This document shows, one piece after another, positions 26,350-34,571 of a DNA stretch of 46,822 nt. The translations under genes and the position numbers were made by a program. This stretch comes from Bacteroidales bacterium (GTDB lineage Bacteria > Bacteroidota > Bacteroidia > Bacteroidales > Tenuifilaceae): contig JABFRB010000033.1 in assembly GCA_013141385.1 (NCBI GenBank), forward strand, positions 1 to 46,822. Reading direction: 5' to 3'. Position 1 is the stretch's first letter; every line of letters begins with the position of its first letter. The notes below the pieces were generated by a model. It saw nothing but the letters and a program-made list of their open reading frames with translations, was not told where the DNA came from and searched no databases.

Positions 26350-26386
26350 AAAATCAAACACAAGAATTCTTTATGTGTTTGATTTT
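26350..26386 (-). terminator. Terminator at the end of the biosynthetic cluster
   Basis: A perfect 13-bp stem pairs AAAATCAAACACA (26350-26362) with TGTGTTTGATTTT (26374-26386) around an 11-nt loop. Read on the minus strand it begins 30 nt after the FkbM stop and is followed by ATTTTTTATAAAA. It separates the cluster from the MacAB-like operon; it is strong enough to act alone. Confidence 0.75.
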
Positions 26387-26415
26387 GTATGGGCGTATAT
26401 ATTTTTATAATTTAT

Positions 26416-27135
26416 CTATATTGCATTGTTTATATAAACTTCGTTTTCCCCACTCTTAAAATATGAAAAATCATATTTGCTAATTACCTCTAGAAAACTC
26501 TTCGAGGAATCTTTTTTATATCGTTCATGGAGTTCAATAATAATGCAACGTGTTTTAGGAATCCAATTCTCAAAATTGCTTTCAAATAGCTCCTTTTCAG
26601 CACCTTCAATATCAATTTTAAATATATCTATTATATTTAAATTGTTTTCTTTTATTATTTCATCGGGTGTAATTGATTTTACAGACCCTTTGATGTTTTT
26701 ATTTTGAGAATTTTCTGTGGTTTCAGTCATGAAACCCCAATGACCTAAACCGCTGTCAATAATATTAAAAGATTGATTAGGAAGATTAGATAACGCTCTT
26801 TGATAGCAATGTACATTAGAATAGTTGCTAATATTTATTTCAAGTAAACTGAAGTTAGAGTCCTCCGGCTCAATACATATAATTTTACTATCAGGGTATT
26901 TATTTATAAAATATGTTGCAGCTAGGCCGATGTTTGCCCCTGCATCGATAATAGTTGTTGGATAAAAATCTAACTTTATTTCGTACTCTTTTAAATTAAA
27001 AATTTGATGGAAAGTATGCAAATCGGTTGTTCCATTTCGAAGATAAATAGGATAAAATATTTCAGGTACATTTACACGGCAGCCAGAATACGGTATCCCT
27101 GGAATTTCTATATTTTTAATAATTTCAGTTTTCAT
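26416..27135 (-). CDS. FkbM-family methyltransferase
   Basis: The 239-residue SAM-dependent methyltransferase has motif I IDAGANIGLAATYF, IICIEPEDSNFSLLEINI with the ribose-binding acid, and a post-motif DIFKIDIEGAEKEL typical of FkbM. FkbM proteins mostly O-methylate sugars or hydroxylated polyketides. It is the last gene of the cluster, just before the terminator. The most likely role is O-methylation of a sugar or hydroxyl in the product. Confidence 0.88.
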   Translation of the reverse strand: MKTEIIKNIEIPGIPYSGCRVNVPEIFYPIYLRNGTTDLHTFHQIFNLKEYEIKLDFYPTTIIDAGANIGLAATYFINKYPDSKIICIEPEDSNFSLLEINISNYSNVHCYQRALSNLPNQSFNIIDSGLGHWGFMTETTENSQNKNIKGSVKSITPDEIIKENNLNIIDIFKIDIEGAEKELFESNFENWIPKTRCIIIELHERYKKDSSKSFLEVISKYDFSYFKSGENEVYINNAI

Positions 27136-27313
27136 ATTTTCCTTTTAATCGAAATTCGCAAGCCAAAATACATGTAAAAATTAAAATGTTTTAAACACAT
27201 TTAATAGTTGAAATAATCGATTGTATTTTTCACGTTTCATGAGGGCAAACACTTAAGTGCTAAATAATGATTTACCTTCCGATTTATTTAGAAAATTGAT
27301 TAACAACCGTTCA

Positions 27314-28174
27314 TCAACTCTCTTCAATTTCTTTCAACAAGGCTCTATAATGCTCCGAAACGTGAACATTCGAAAACTCCAAAAATTTTCTATAATGTTT
27401 AATTGGTAAAATACCACACCATTTTATTTCGGGATGGTGTTGTGAAAATATTTTATTATTATCTAAGAAGGACTCCATTTTCTTTTGTTCGTCTGCTTTT
27501 GGATGCCAAAGATGGTATGATAATAGTTCCTTGCCCATAATAATTCTACGACCTAATAGCTTCTGCAATCTATATGCAAACTCAATATCATCAGGGCCCC
27601 AAGTAGCAAAGCATTCATTGTACCCATTTATACTACGGGCATCCTCCAAATAACACGAGGAATTATTTCCAATGAAACATTTCCACCTGTCTTCTTCGCC
27701 AATAATATTATACCATTTACGAACATCGCATTCAGTGTAAGAGTGTTTTCCATCCTGAATATCGTTTAAAAATTTTGCAATATTGTAATTTTTGGGTACT
27801 GAATCCTCTTGCATGTAATATGAATATCCCGATATGGCGAAATTTCTTCCCATCTCTTTGTATTTTACATCATATAATTTGAGATAATCGGGAGTAAGTA
27901 CCATATCCGAATCCACAGATACTATTATTTCTCCTTGTGCCTTAGCTATACCTTTATTTCGAGGTTTTGAAAAACCTGATTTCTCAGGATTACGGTGATG
28001 GACGATATTAAAGGAGAAATGCAGAGACTGAAGTTCATCCTCAACAATATAATCGCTTCCATCATCAACTATTATTACTTCAAAATCCTTGAATGTTTGA
28101 TTTTCAATGGAGTATAATGTATTTTTTAATAACTCAAGTCTATTATTAGTTATTATTATTATGGAAAATCTCAT
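27314..28174 (-). CDS. Family-2 glycosyltransferase, galactosyltransferase C-terminal type
   Basis: The 286-residue GT-A protein starts SIIIITNNRLELLKNTL, has the nucleotide-binding VDDGSD, the metal-binding DxD motif in VSVDSDMVL, and the WGPDDIEFAYRL motif with the catalytic acid typical of the galactosyltransferase C-terminal family. It is related to the gene at 40013-40939. It probably transfers one sugar to the product. Membrane helices are absent, so it is cytosolic. Confidence 0.87.
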   Translation of the reverse strand: MRFSIIIITNNRLELLKNTLYSIENQTFKDFEVIIVDDGSDYIVEDELQSLHFSFNIVHHRNPEKSGFSKPRNKGIAKAQGEIIVSVDSDMVLTPDYLKLYDVKYKEMGRNFAISGYSYYMQEDSVPKNYNIAKFLNDIQDGKHSYTECDVRKWYNIIGEEDRWKCFIGNNSSCYLEDARSINGYNECFATWGPDDIEFAYRLQKLLGRRIIMGKELLSYHLWHPKADEQKKMESFLDNNKIFSQHHPEIKWCGILPIKHYRKFLEFSNVHVSEHYRALLKEIEES

Positions 28175-28214
28175 ATTCTAATAATTTAAAAAAATTAAAC
28201 ACTTATAATTTAGA

Positions 28215-29723
28215 CTAACTTGAAATTAAAGTTGTTGTAAACTTTATTTTTTCGCTCTTACATAGTGTTTGTGTGATATTTCTACCTGAAACTGCGCATT
28301 GGCAAATTCCACCTCCCTGGTTTGTCCATTGGCTTATTAGATAAAAATTATCAAGCCCAGGAAGTGTTTTTGGGAATTGGGTTAATATCACCTGTGGGGT
28401 TGGATACCATCCTTCAAAGCTCCCTTTCCAATTGTTTGTATAACGTTTAACGGTCACTGGTGTAGAGATGTCAACCATTTTAACATTAGCTTTTATATTT
28501 CCATAATAATCATCTAAAATATCTAAAACAATATCACTTACTCTTGTTTTTTCCTTATTATACTTTTCTCTATCATTTTGATATAAATTATTCCAATATT
28601 CGTAATTATCTGTTCCAACAGATACCGATATGGTTGTATTCTCTTCACCATTAAGGGTAGGGTCGAAATTAAATACTCTCACCATAATTGAGTTACATTC
28701 CGTTTTATCATCTACAGTGAAGGGTTTCTTTGCAAAAATCTGTGTCATATTTATTTCTTCTGTTACGATTTTTCTTGAAACTCCATATGCAATAAATACA
28801 TGTGACGGGAATAGTTGGAATTCTCTATAAAATTTATCGATTTTCTCATCTGTGTATTTTCCTTCAAGCATATTATAAATTGTATCGTAACCATCGCCAC
28901 ATGAGATTACAATATCAGCATTTATTTCTGTTCCATTTGCCAGTATAATACCATATGCCTTATTGTCCTTTACTAATATTTTATTTACGCGAGATTTATA
29001 ATAAATTTTACCTTCAAGTTCAGTAAACCGCTTTTCGAGTAAATTTGAGATGTTTTGTGAGCCACCAATTGGATAACCAGCGCATCTTTTATCAATCCAA
29101 CCTAATGTAATTGCAAGAAATAGGATTGAACTGTCGGGAAGGAAAAAACTCATTAAGGTTTTTTTCAGTAGAGGGTTTTTACATTGATCAGCAAAATTAC
29201 GAATTGTTTTTCCCCCGTATTTTGTCATGAGCACAGCGAAAGGAGCCAACTTCAAAAACATAATTGTTTTTTCAAAAAAGGAAAGTAGATTTGGGGCTTT
29301 TAATACTTCAAAGTCAAGTTTTTTACACTTTCTGGCAAAATAAATTATTTTGTTGATGACTTCAATATCTTCAGGCGCTTTTTCAAGTAGTTCTTTCTCT
29401 AGCTTATCGATATTTGAATAGATATTGATGAAGTTTTTGTTTTCATCGCTAACTTTAAGAAATACATCATGATCCACAAACTTTAGTTTATCCATTGGTA
29501 GCAGTTCCTGCCACACTTTGTAGTAATCTACAACGTTGCGCGATCCAACAAACCAATGTACACAGAGATCAACTAAGTAGTTTTTTCTTTTCCAGGTTGT
29601 ACAAACTCCGCCTGGTATATCGTGAAGTTCGTAAATTTCAGTATCAAATCCATTCATTTGAAGGTACGAACCAGTGCTCAGTCCAGATATTCCTCCACCT
29701 ATAATAATTACTTTCTTTTTCAT
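28215..29723 (-). CDS. Phytoene desaturase-like FAD-dependent oxidoreductase
   Basis: The 502-residue flavoprotein begins with the FAD-binding fold VIIIGGGISGLSTGSYL followed by GFDTEIYELHDIPGG, the CrtI/retinol-saturase layout. The C-terminal part ends with YLISQWTNQGGGICQCAVSGRN, the second FAD-binding segment. Such enzymes (in)saturate or isomerise polyene or polyisoprenoid chains. In a cluster with a ketosynthase pair and dehydratase, desaturation or isomerisation of the acyl chain is likely. No phytoene synthase or other carotenoid gene is nearby, which argues against a carotenoid role. Confidence 0.85.
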   Translation of the reverse strand: MKKKVIIIGGGISGLSTGSYLQMNGFDTEIYELHDIPGGVCTTWKRKNYLVDLCVHWFVGSRNVVDYYKVWQELLPMDKLKFVDHDVFLKVSDENKNFINIYSNIDKLEKELLEKAPEDIEVINKIIYFARKCKKLDFEVLKAPNLLSFFEKTIMFLKLAPFAVLMTKYGGKTIRNFADQCKNPLLKKTLMSFFLPDSSILFLAITLGWIDKRCAGYPIGGSQNISNLLEKRFTELEGKIYYKSRVNKILVKDNKAYGIILANGTEINADIVISCGDGYDTIYNMLEGKYTDEKIDKFYREFQLFPSHVFIAYGVSRKIVTEEINMTQIFAKKPFTVDDKTECNSIMVRVFNFDPTLNGEENTTISVSVGTDNYEYWNNLYQNDREKYNKEKTRVSDIVLDILDDYYGNIKANVKMVDISTPVTVKRYTNNWKGSFEGWYPTPQVILTQFPKTLPGLDNFYLISQWTNQGGGICQCAVSGRNITQTLCKSEKIKFTTTLISS

Positions 29724-29758
29724 TAAATTCTTTTTTTAAGGTGATGCATATAATTTGT

Positions 29759-30442
29759 TTAATCAACTTCAAGATGTAATGCGGTAAAAATCATTTCGTT
29801 TGAGATGTAATATAGACCAGCAAATGTGGCATTATAATAAAATTGCTTGTCCAATTGTTTATAGAGTCTTATTGAAAAGGTGTTGTCATCCAATATCGAA
29901 CAACATACATCTTTGAAAAAAAGCATCTTTTGTGTAATTTGAAATTGCAATTTGTAGAAAGCTTCTTTGGCACTAAAAAGAATTGTGGCTTTTTCCATTT
30001 GCTCTTGTTCCGAGTATTTTTTCAGAAATAATAATTCTTCGTTTGTGCATAAGGTGTTAAAATATCGACTTTTCATTTTGCTTATATGCTCAATATCAAT
30101 GCCAATGCTTTTATATTTAAAATTTAAGCCTAAAACAACTGCACAATAGCTGCTTGTATGAGCAATACTGCCTTTTACTGTTGATGGGAATAAAGGTAAT
30201 TTATGCTCATTGAAAAGAATCGGAAAATTATAGATCTGCAAATTTTTAAGAGCCCTTCTTGCGCAAATTCTTCCTGTGATAAATTCGTTTTGTCTTTTTG
30301 TTGATTCCCCTGAAATCAAATCACTCTCTTTAGGGTGAATTTCATTATTGCAGCCTGATTCCATCAACGTAGAATAGCTCATTATTGGCGACTCTTCACA
30401 AATCAAATCTGGTGGAACGATTAATGGAAAGTATCCTGTCAT
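29759..30442 (-). CDS. 4'-Phosphopantetheinyl transferase (EntD/Sfp-like)
   Basis: The 227-residue enzyme has the group II PPTase motifs: GRICARRAL (residues 58-66), GSIAHTSSY, GIDIEHI with Mg ligands Asp116 and Glu118, and FSAKEAFYK with Glu160 and Lys164. It installs phosphopantetheine on a carrier protein. The pattern is of the EntD type, used for secondary-metabolite carriers. Its 5' codon overlaps the stop of the upstream methyltransferase gene (4 bp). Its presence implies a dedicated carrier protein for this pathway, yet none is found in the window. Confidence 0.92.
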   Translation of the reverse strand: MTGYFPLIVPPDLICEESPIMSYSTLMESGCNNEIHPKESDLISGESTKRQNEFITGRICARRALKNLQIYNFPILFNEHKLPLFPSTVKGSIAHTSSYCAVVLGLNFKYKSIGIDIEHISKMKSRYFNTLCTNEELLFLKKYSEQEQMEKATILFSAKEAFYKLQFQITQKMLFFKDVCCSILDDNTFSIRLYKQLDKQFYYNATFAGLYYISNEMIFTALHLEVD

Positions 30443-31518
30443 AAACTATTCAGAAATTCCTCAGGGTCAGTAAGGTTTAATAACATAACCCTGTCTTTTT
30501 CTAATTCATTATATGTTAGTTGCTCAATTTGATCGATGGAATAATTAAGGCAACTTTCTGGAGTAGCTTTCTTTATTATACCCAAGCCAAAGTCACAGTC
30601 AAGGGTTATAACTTTCAGATCCTTATGTGTTGAACGAATATTTAAAATTGTTTTCCAAACGTCACCAGTCCATGCATATCCATAAGGATTAATGCCAATT
30701 GCTTTTACCTTCTCACATGCCTCTTCATAGACTGTTGCAGGTGTTTCAATAATTGGTGATATCGGATTGCAATCGTGCATAATAATAAGTCCATCAGGCC
30801 TTAAATAGTTAAGGCAATTTTGAACGTCCCTTAATGCTTGATGATAATTATGGGCTCCATCGATAAATGCTAAATCTATTTTTCTTTTTTCAAAAATATT
30901 TTTGTTGTTTTTAAAAAACTCATCACTCTTTAGTTGGAAATAAAATCGATTTTCAGATAGAGATTGTTTAACCTGTTTATTGGGCTCAATTGGATCAATC
31001 CCAATTACAAAGGGAGCTTCTATTTCTACAAAATTCTCACCGTTTGATACGCCAATTTCAAGATAAGTGTTGACGTTAATTGCCTTTATTGCTCGTTGAA
31101 TAACGGTTCTTCTTAATATTGGGCTATAGTATTCTTTGTTCTTGCCACTCTCCAAATCATTTAATACTTTATTTAACGTGTAGATTAAACTGCCATTCTT
31201 GATAAAACTAATAAAATTGGGGCTTATATCAATAAATGAATCAGATGGTAGGATATTTTGCATTTCCTTTGTTGCAACAACGATAATGGTGGTATTCTTC
31301 TTTTTCAGCAAAGAAATTTTATCGTTAAGATTTTCGTCGTTGCCCTTAAGTAGTACTATGATAGCAACATCAAAAGTTGATGTGTCATTTATTTGATTAC
31401 TGTTTGTGATAAGTGAATAGATACGGTTTTTATTCTCCAACATTTTAAAAATCGACTGAAGCACTGACAGAATCATTGGATTTATTGTTGTGTCCTGATA
31501 GATGATTGCAATATTCAT
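30439..31518 (-). CDS. Class I methyltransferase with an N-terminal accessory domain
   Basis: The 359-residue protein has a C-terminal class I methyltransferase domain (about residues 145-300): TYLEIGVSNGENF, FVIGIDPIEP, KIDLAFIDGAHNYHQALRDV and PDGLIIMHDCNP, of the Methyltransf_24 type. Residues 1-115 form an alternating alpha/beta segment (NIAIIYQDT, DVAIIVLLKGN, TTIIVVATKEM) that looks like a flavodoxin- or receiver-like fold I cannot assign. The stop overlaps the PPTase start. It probably methylates the product or a biosynthetic intermediate; the target is unknown. Confidence 0.75.
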   Translation of the reverse strand: MNIAIIYQDTTINPMILSVLQSIFKMLENKNRIYSLITNSNQINDTSTFDVAIIVLLKGNDENLNDKISLLKKKNTTIIVVATKEMQNILPSDSFIDISPNFISFIKNGSLIYTLNKVLNDLESGKNKEYYSPILRRTVIQRAIKAINVNTYLEIGVSNGENFVEIEAPFVIGIDPIEPNKQVKQSLSENRFYFQLKSDEFFKNNKNIFEKRKIDLAFIDGAHNYHQALRDVQNCLNYLRPDGLIIMHDCNPISPIIETPATVYEEACEKVKAIGINPYGYAWTGDVWKTILNIRSTHKDLKVITLDCDFGLGIIKKATPESCLNYSIDQIEQLTYNELEKDRVMLLNLTDPEEFLNSL

Positions 31519-31628
31519 TTTTTCCCTTGTTAATTTTTATAATGAATTCAGACTAAGAATTAGGATTGGCATAAAAAATATTTGAAAATAAATGTTTTGT
31601 GTATTTCAGATTATTAGACTTTTATCGA

Positions 31629-31636
31629 CAAATTTA
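31629..31636 (-). promoter_or_regulatory. Candidate internal -7 box ahead of the methyltransferase/PPTase genes
   Basis: On the minus strand TAAATTTG matches TAnnTTTG. It lies in the 217-bp gap before the methyltransferase (start 31518), one of the few gaps in the cluster. No matching TTG is seen at the usual -33 distance. Confidence 0.3.
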
Positions 31637-31735
31637 TATTCTTTATTTTTCAGATAGGATGCTTGATTGATAAGTTTTATAATTTTAACTTACGGTGCAA
31701 ACCTCCAATCTATTTCACCTCTTTTTAGAATAATA

Positions 31736-32173
31736 TTAACTCTTTGAGATGGGTTTTTGCTTATTACTCAAAAGAAGTATATAAGGTATTAAAAAAAGGA
31801 TAAAGATGACCGTAAATCCAGTAATTTCATATACAAATGATTTGTCAAAATTTCCTGTATGTGGTAATAGTATTGTTACAGGTAAATGCAAAAACCATGT
31901 GAACATAAATAGGAAATATGCATTAAGAAGAATTTTGTTTTTTTTCATCAACTGTTTTTTGTAATAAAGCAAAAATAGGCTGTATACAGTTATCAATGCT
32001 GATAAAAAGAAATTTGTCCATTGAATTGAAACAAGTACTATTTTGGGAGCATCAGGAATATATGAAAACCATTTGAACATATCAATTATAAAAAAATGCA
32101 AAATACCAACAAGTAAGGTAATACATAGAGCTGTAGTAATTAATATGTTAATAAGTTGATCTTTTGATATCAT
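31736..32173 (-). CDS. Small four-TM membrane protein, paralogue A
   Basis: The 145-residue protein has four predicted TM helices. Near the first loop it has HFFIIDMFKWFSYIPDAP, which matches HLFVPSIHKWFYYIPDTP in the next gene: the shared pattern is HxFxxxxxKWFxYIPDxP. I recognise no named family. Adjacent and similar, A and B are a tandem duplication. They may help export or membrane-bound steps of the pathway. Confidence 0.65.
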   Translation of the reverse strand: MISKDQLINILITTALCITLLVGILHFFIIDMFKWFSYIPDAPKIVLVSIQWTNFFLSALITVYSLFLLYYKKQLMKKNKILLNAYFLFMFTWFLHLPVTILLPHTGNFDKSFVYEITGFTVIFILFLIPYILLLSNKQKPISKS

Positions 32174-32235
32174 AATTTTTTCATTATAATATAAAAATAT
32201 TAAAACTCTATTTTATAAGACAGTCCCAGCATCTA

Positions 32236-32646
32236 TTATGCTTTTTGCCAATAACTTATAAAAGAGATTGCGAAACAAACCATGGGAATTATAAACATAA
32301 TAAGCAAATAGTATCTTAAATAAGGAATCATTAGTCCTTGCGGGATAAATATCTGATAGGTTAACCTAGCTGTCCATAAAACAACTAGTAATAAACAAAT
32401 TAACCTCATAACTGGAGTGTTAGTTCTGAATAAATGATAGGAACATAAGGATAGGACGCCGAACAAAATAAGTGAAAGTGAAAGGAAAAAATTGGTTGCT
32501 GTAATTGCATTTTTTAATTCTAATGGAGTATCTGGAATATAATAAAACCATTTATGTATGCTTGGTACAAATAAATGCCAAATACCAAAACAAAGTGTAA
32601 TGACACCGCCAGAAATGAAACAGATTCTTTGAAAAAGAGTTTCCAT
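32236..32646 (-). CDS. Small four-TM membrane protein, paralogue B
   Basis: The 136-residue protein has four predicted TM helices and carries HLFVPSIHKWFYYIPDTP at residues 26-43, closely matching paralogue A and then ATNFFLSLSLILFGVLSL versus WTNFFLSALITVYSLFLL. The conserved His, Lys-Trp-Phe and Pro-Asp sit at a membrane boundary. Function unknown. Confidence 0.65.
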   Translation of the reverse strand: METLFQRICFISGGVITLCFGIWHLFVPSIHKWFYYIPDTPLELKNAITATNFFLSLSLILFGVLSLCSYHLFRTNTPVMRLICLLLVVLWTARLTYQIFIPQGLMIPYLRYYLLIMFIIPMVCFAISFISYWQKA

Positions 32647-32657
32647 AATGATTAGGT

Positions 32658-33485
32658 TTATATTAAGTTGATAAATAGAAATATACAGCAGATTGTAATT
32701 AGCGAAAGAAGCACTGGTAATAGTTTGTATTTAAAACTTTTAAAATATCTAGTTTGTGGTGTATATGTTAACCAAAGAAACAGTTTAATTGATAATATTA
32801 TGGCAAATAAAGTAATAAAAAATATGTAATAGCCAAAATATTGTTCTTTATAAAATGAATAATAATAGATATTAAAAAATAAATGAAAGATTGGAAAGCC
32901 AGTATAAAAGAAAATAATAAAAGCCTCAGAAAGCACATTTAACTCACGTTTAGAAAGCCACATTTTCCAATTCATTGCAAACGGAGCATAAAAATGCCAC
33001 AGTATTAAAGGTATTAAACAAAGAATACAAATTAGCATTAATATATTCTCAAATGAAGTAGATGTCCAGTTTGGTACATGAAATGAAATAAGATCTATTT
33101 TGTATTTATAAATTTTGTAGAGATACAAGAGAGAGAGAAGCATTGACACAATGTTCATACAAGCAAGCCAACCAATGATTTTTCTTTTTTTAATAAAGAA
33201 AAAATTTATTGCCCAGGCACTTCCATACAATCCATTTATTATGGCAAAGGGAAGAAAAAAGATAAGGTTAAACCGAATTACATTTTGCTCTTGTGCCAAT
33301 AGCAATAAAATATAGGCAGCCATATAAAAATAGTAGAGCCCAGAAATTATTGATGATGTGCGGGATGCAAAAAAAATAATAATATTCGGAATTTTTTGTA
33401 TTTCAAATGTTTTAACAGGCCTACAATACAGTATTCCCGTTAAGGCAGTGATTAAAAATAAAACGCATAAAATAAATGAATCCAT
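32658..33485 (-). CDS. Polytopic membrane protein, possibly distant relative of paralogues A and B
   Basis: The 275-residue protein has about seven or eight TM helices. Midway it contains LWHFYAPFAMNWKMWL, reminiscent of the IWHLFVPSIHKWFYYI motif of the two small paralogues, suggesting a fused or ancestral form. It starts 30 bp after the radical-SAM gene. No conserved catalytic pattern is visible. A role in membrane transport or in making a membrane-bound intermediate is possible. Confidence 0.6.
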   Translation of the reverse strand: MDSFILCVLFLITALTGILYCRPVKTFEIQKIPNIIIFFASRTSSIISGLYYFYMAAYILLLLAQEQNVIRFNLIFFLPFAIINGLYGSAWAINFFFIKKRKIIGWLACMNIVSMLLSLLYLYKIYKYKIDLISFHVPNWTSTSFENILMLICILCLIPLILWHFYAPFAMNWKMWLSKRELNVLSEAFIIFFYTGFPIFHLFFNIYYYSFYKEQYFGYYIFFITLFAIILSIKLFLWLTYTPQTRYFKSFKYKLLPVLLSLITICCIFLFINLI

Positions 33486-33515
33486 TTCTTCTCTTATTAA
33501 AAGTGATAAATTTTT

Positions 33516-34544
33516 CTATCCAATTGGATTAATACATCTTTTACATATAAAATTATCTTCAGACTCGTCTATTCCACAACCTTTACGTATCATTTGTACA
33601 AATTCTGGTGACTTAAATATATTTTCGACATCAATTTTATTTTCTGGCAAGGGAATTACTGTTTCCCTATTATAATCCATACAGCATAAAATTGGTTCGC
33701 CGGAATACAAGAAATGCACCCATCTGTCGAACCTATTACAGTAAAAATCTTGTAAAGAAGATCTAAATATTTTATTAAAACTTAAATTCTTTTCCTTGAG
33801 TTGTATTTGGCCTGCTCTGTCGTGGTAATTAAAAAAGCGTATTTTGGGTTTTTTACTATAATCTTTGAGTTGTTCTTCCCAGAAGCTATAATATTCTTCC
33901 TCTTTAAACCAAGTTTTTAATGTGCCATTCAAAATAGGTTCACCCGAACCATTGATCATAAGATAGATTGGAAGATCTTGCGATAGTTCCACCAATTTTC
34001 TAATATTTTCCATTGTTTGATCGTAATCCAACCCCATAATTTCTTGGTAAGTTTCTTTATTTATTCCATGAAAACTTATCCAAAAAACATGTTTTATCTT
34101 AGGAAACAGATTTTCTATATGCGTGAGCATTTCATCTGTTAGAATGGAGAGGTTTGTTGAAAACTCAACCCACATCGGTTTTAATTCCTCAACCATATAC
34201 TCAAGACGTTGAAAAATCTTTTTATCTAATAAGGGTTCATTTTCAAGATACGGGCACAATTTTAGAATTTTATAGTTTTTGAGCCCTTGTACTATTTTTT
34301 TAAATGTTTCATCATCCATATGTCCTGGGTTCTTGTGATGCCAAGAACCCACGTATGGGCAAAAAGCACACTTACCATTGCATGCCGATGTGGTTTGAAT
34401 TTGAACATTCACTGGATGAGGTCCAATAATATCTCCCCCCTTAGAAATTCTAGAAACAAGATCTACATAATTATTATCTAATTTTTGTTTACTACCTAAA
34501 TCATTAAATAGTAAGTTTATTTTACTTATATCGGAAGGTTTCAC
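33516..34544 (-). CDS. Radical SAM protein with SPASM-like C-terminus (first)
   Basis: The 342-residue protein has the CxxxCxxC cluster of radical SAM enzymes at Cys55, Cys59 and Cys62 (TTSACNGKCAFCPY), and a C-terminal Cys-rich part with ILCCMDYN and FICKRCINPIG, which resembles a SPASM or twitch domain carrying an auxiliary iron-sulfur cluster. Known SPASM enzymes dehydrogenate alcohols or modify peptides and sugars. It may oxidise a sugar hydroxyl, as BtrN does in butirosin, or act on the chain; both are inference. It starts 27 bp after the ketosynthase gene. Confidence 0.82.
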   Translation of the reverse strand: MKPSDISKINLLFNDLGSKQKLDNNYVDLVSRISKGGDIIGPHPVNVQIQTTSACNGKCAFCPYVGSWHHKNPGHMDDETFKKIVQGLKNYKILKLCPYLENEPLLDKKIFQRLEYMVEELKPMWVEFSTNLSILTDEMLTHIENLFPKIKHVFWISFHGINKETYQEIMGLDYDQTMENIRKLVELSQDLPIYLMINGSGEPILNGTLKTWFKEEEYYSFWEEQLKDYSKKPKIRFFNYHDRAGQIQLKEKNLSFNKIFRSSLQDFYCNRFDRWVHFLYSGEPILCCMDYNRETVIPLPENKIDVENIFKSPEFVQMIRKGCGIDESEDNFICKRCINPIG

Positions 34545-34571
34545 GAGTAGTGGCTTTAAGAGATAAAATAT

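Noticed and set aside
28215-29723. Carotenoid desaturase assignment
   Set aside because: No phytoene synthase, cyclase or other carotenoid gene is present; only the CrtI-like superfamily can be supported.
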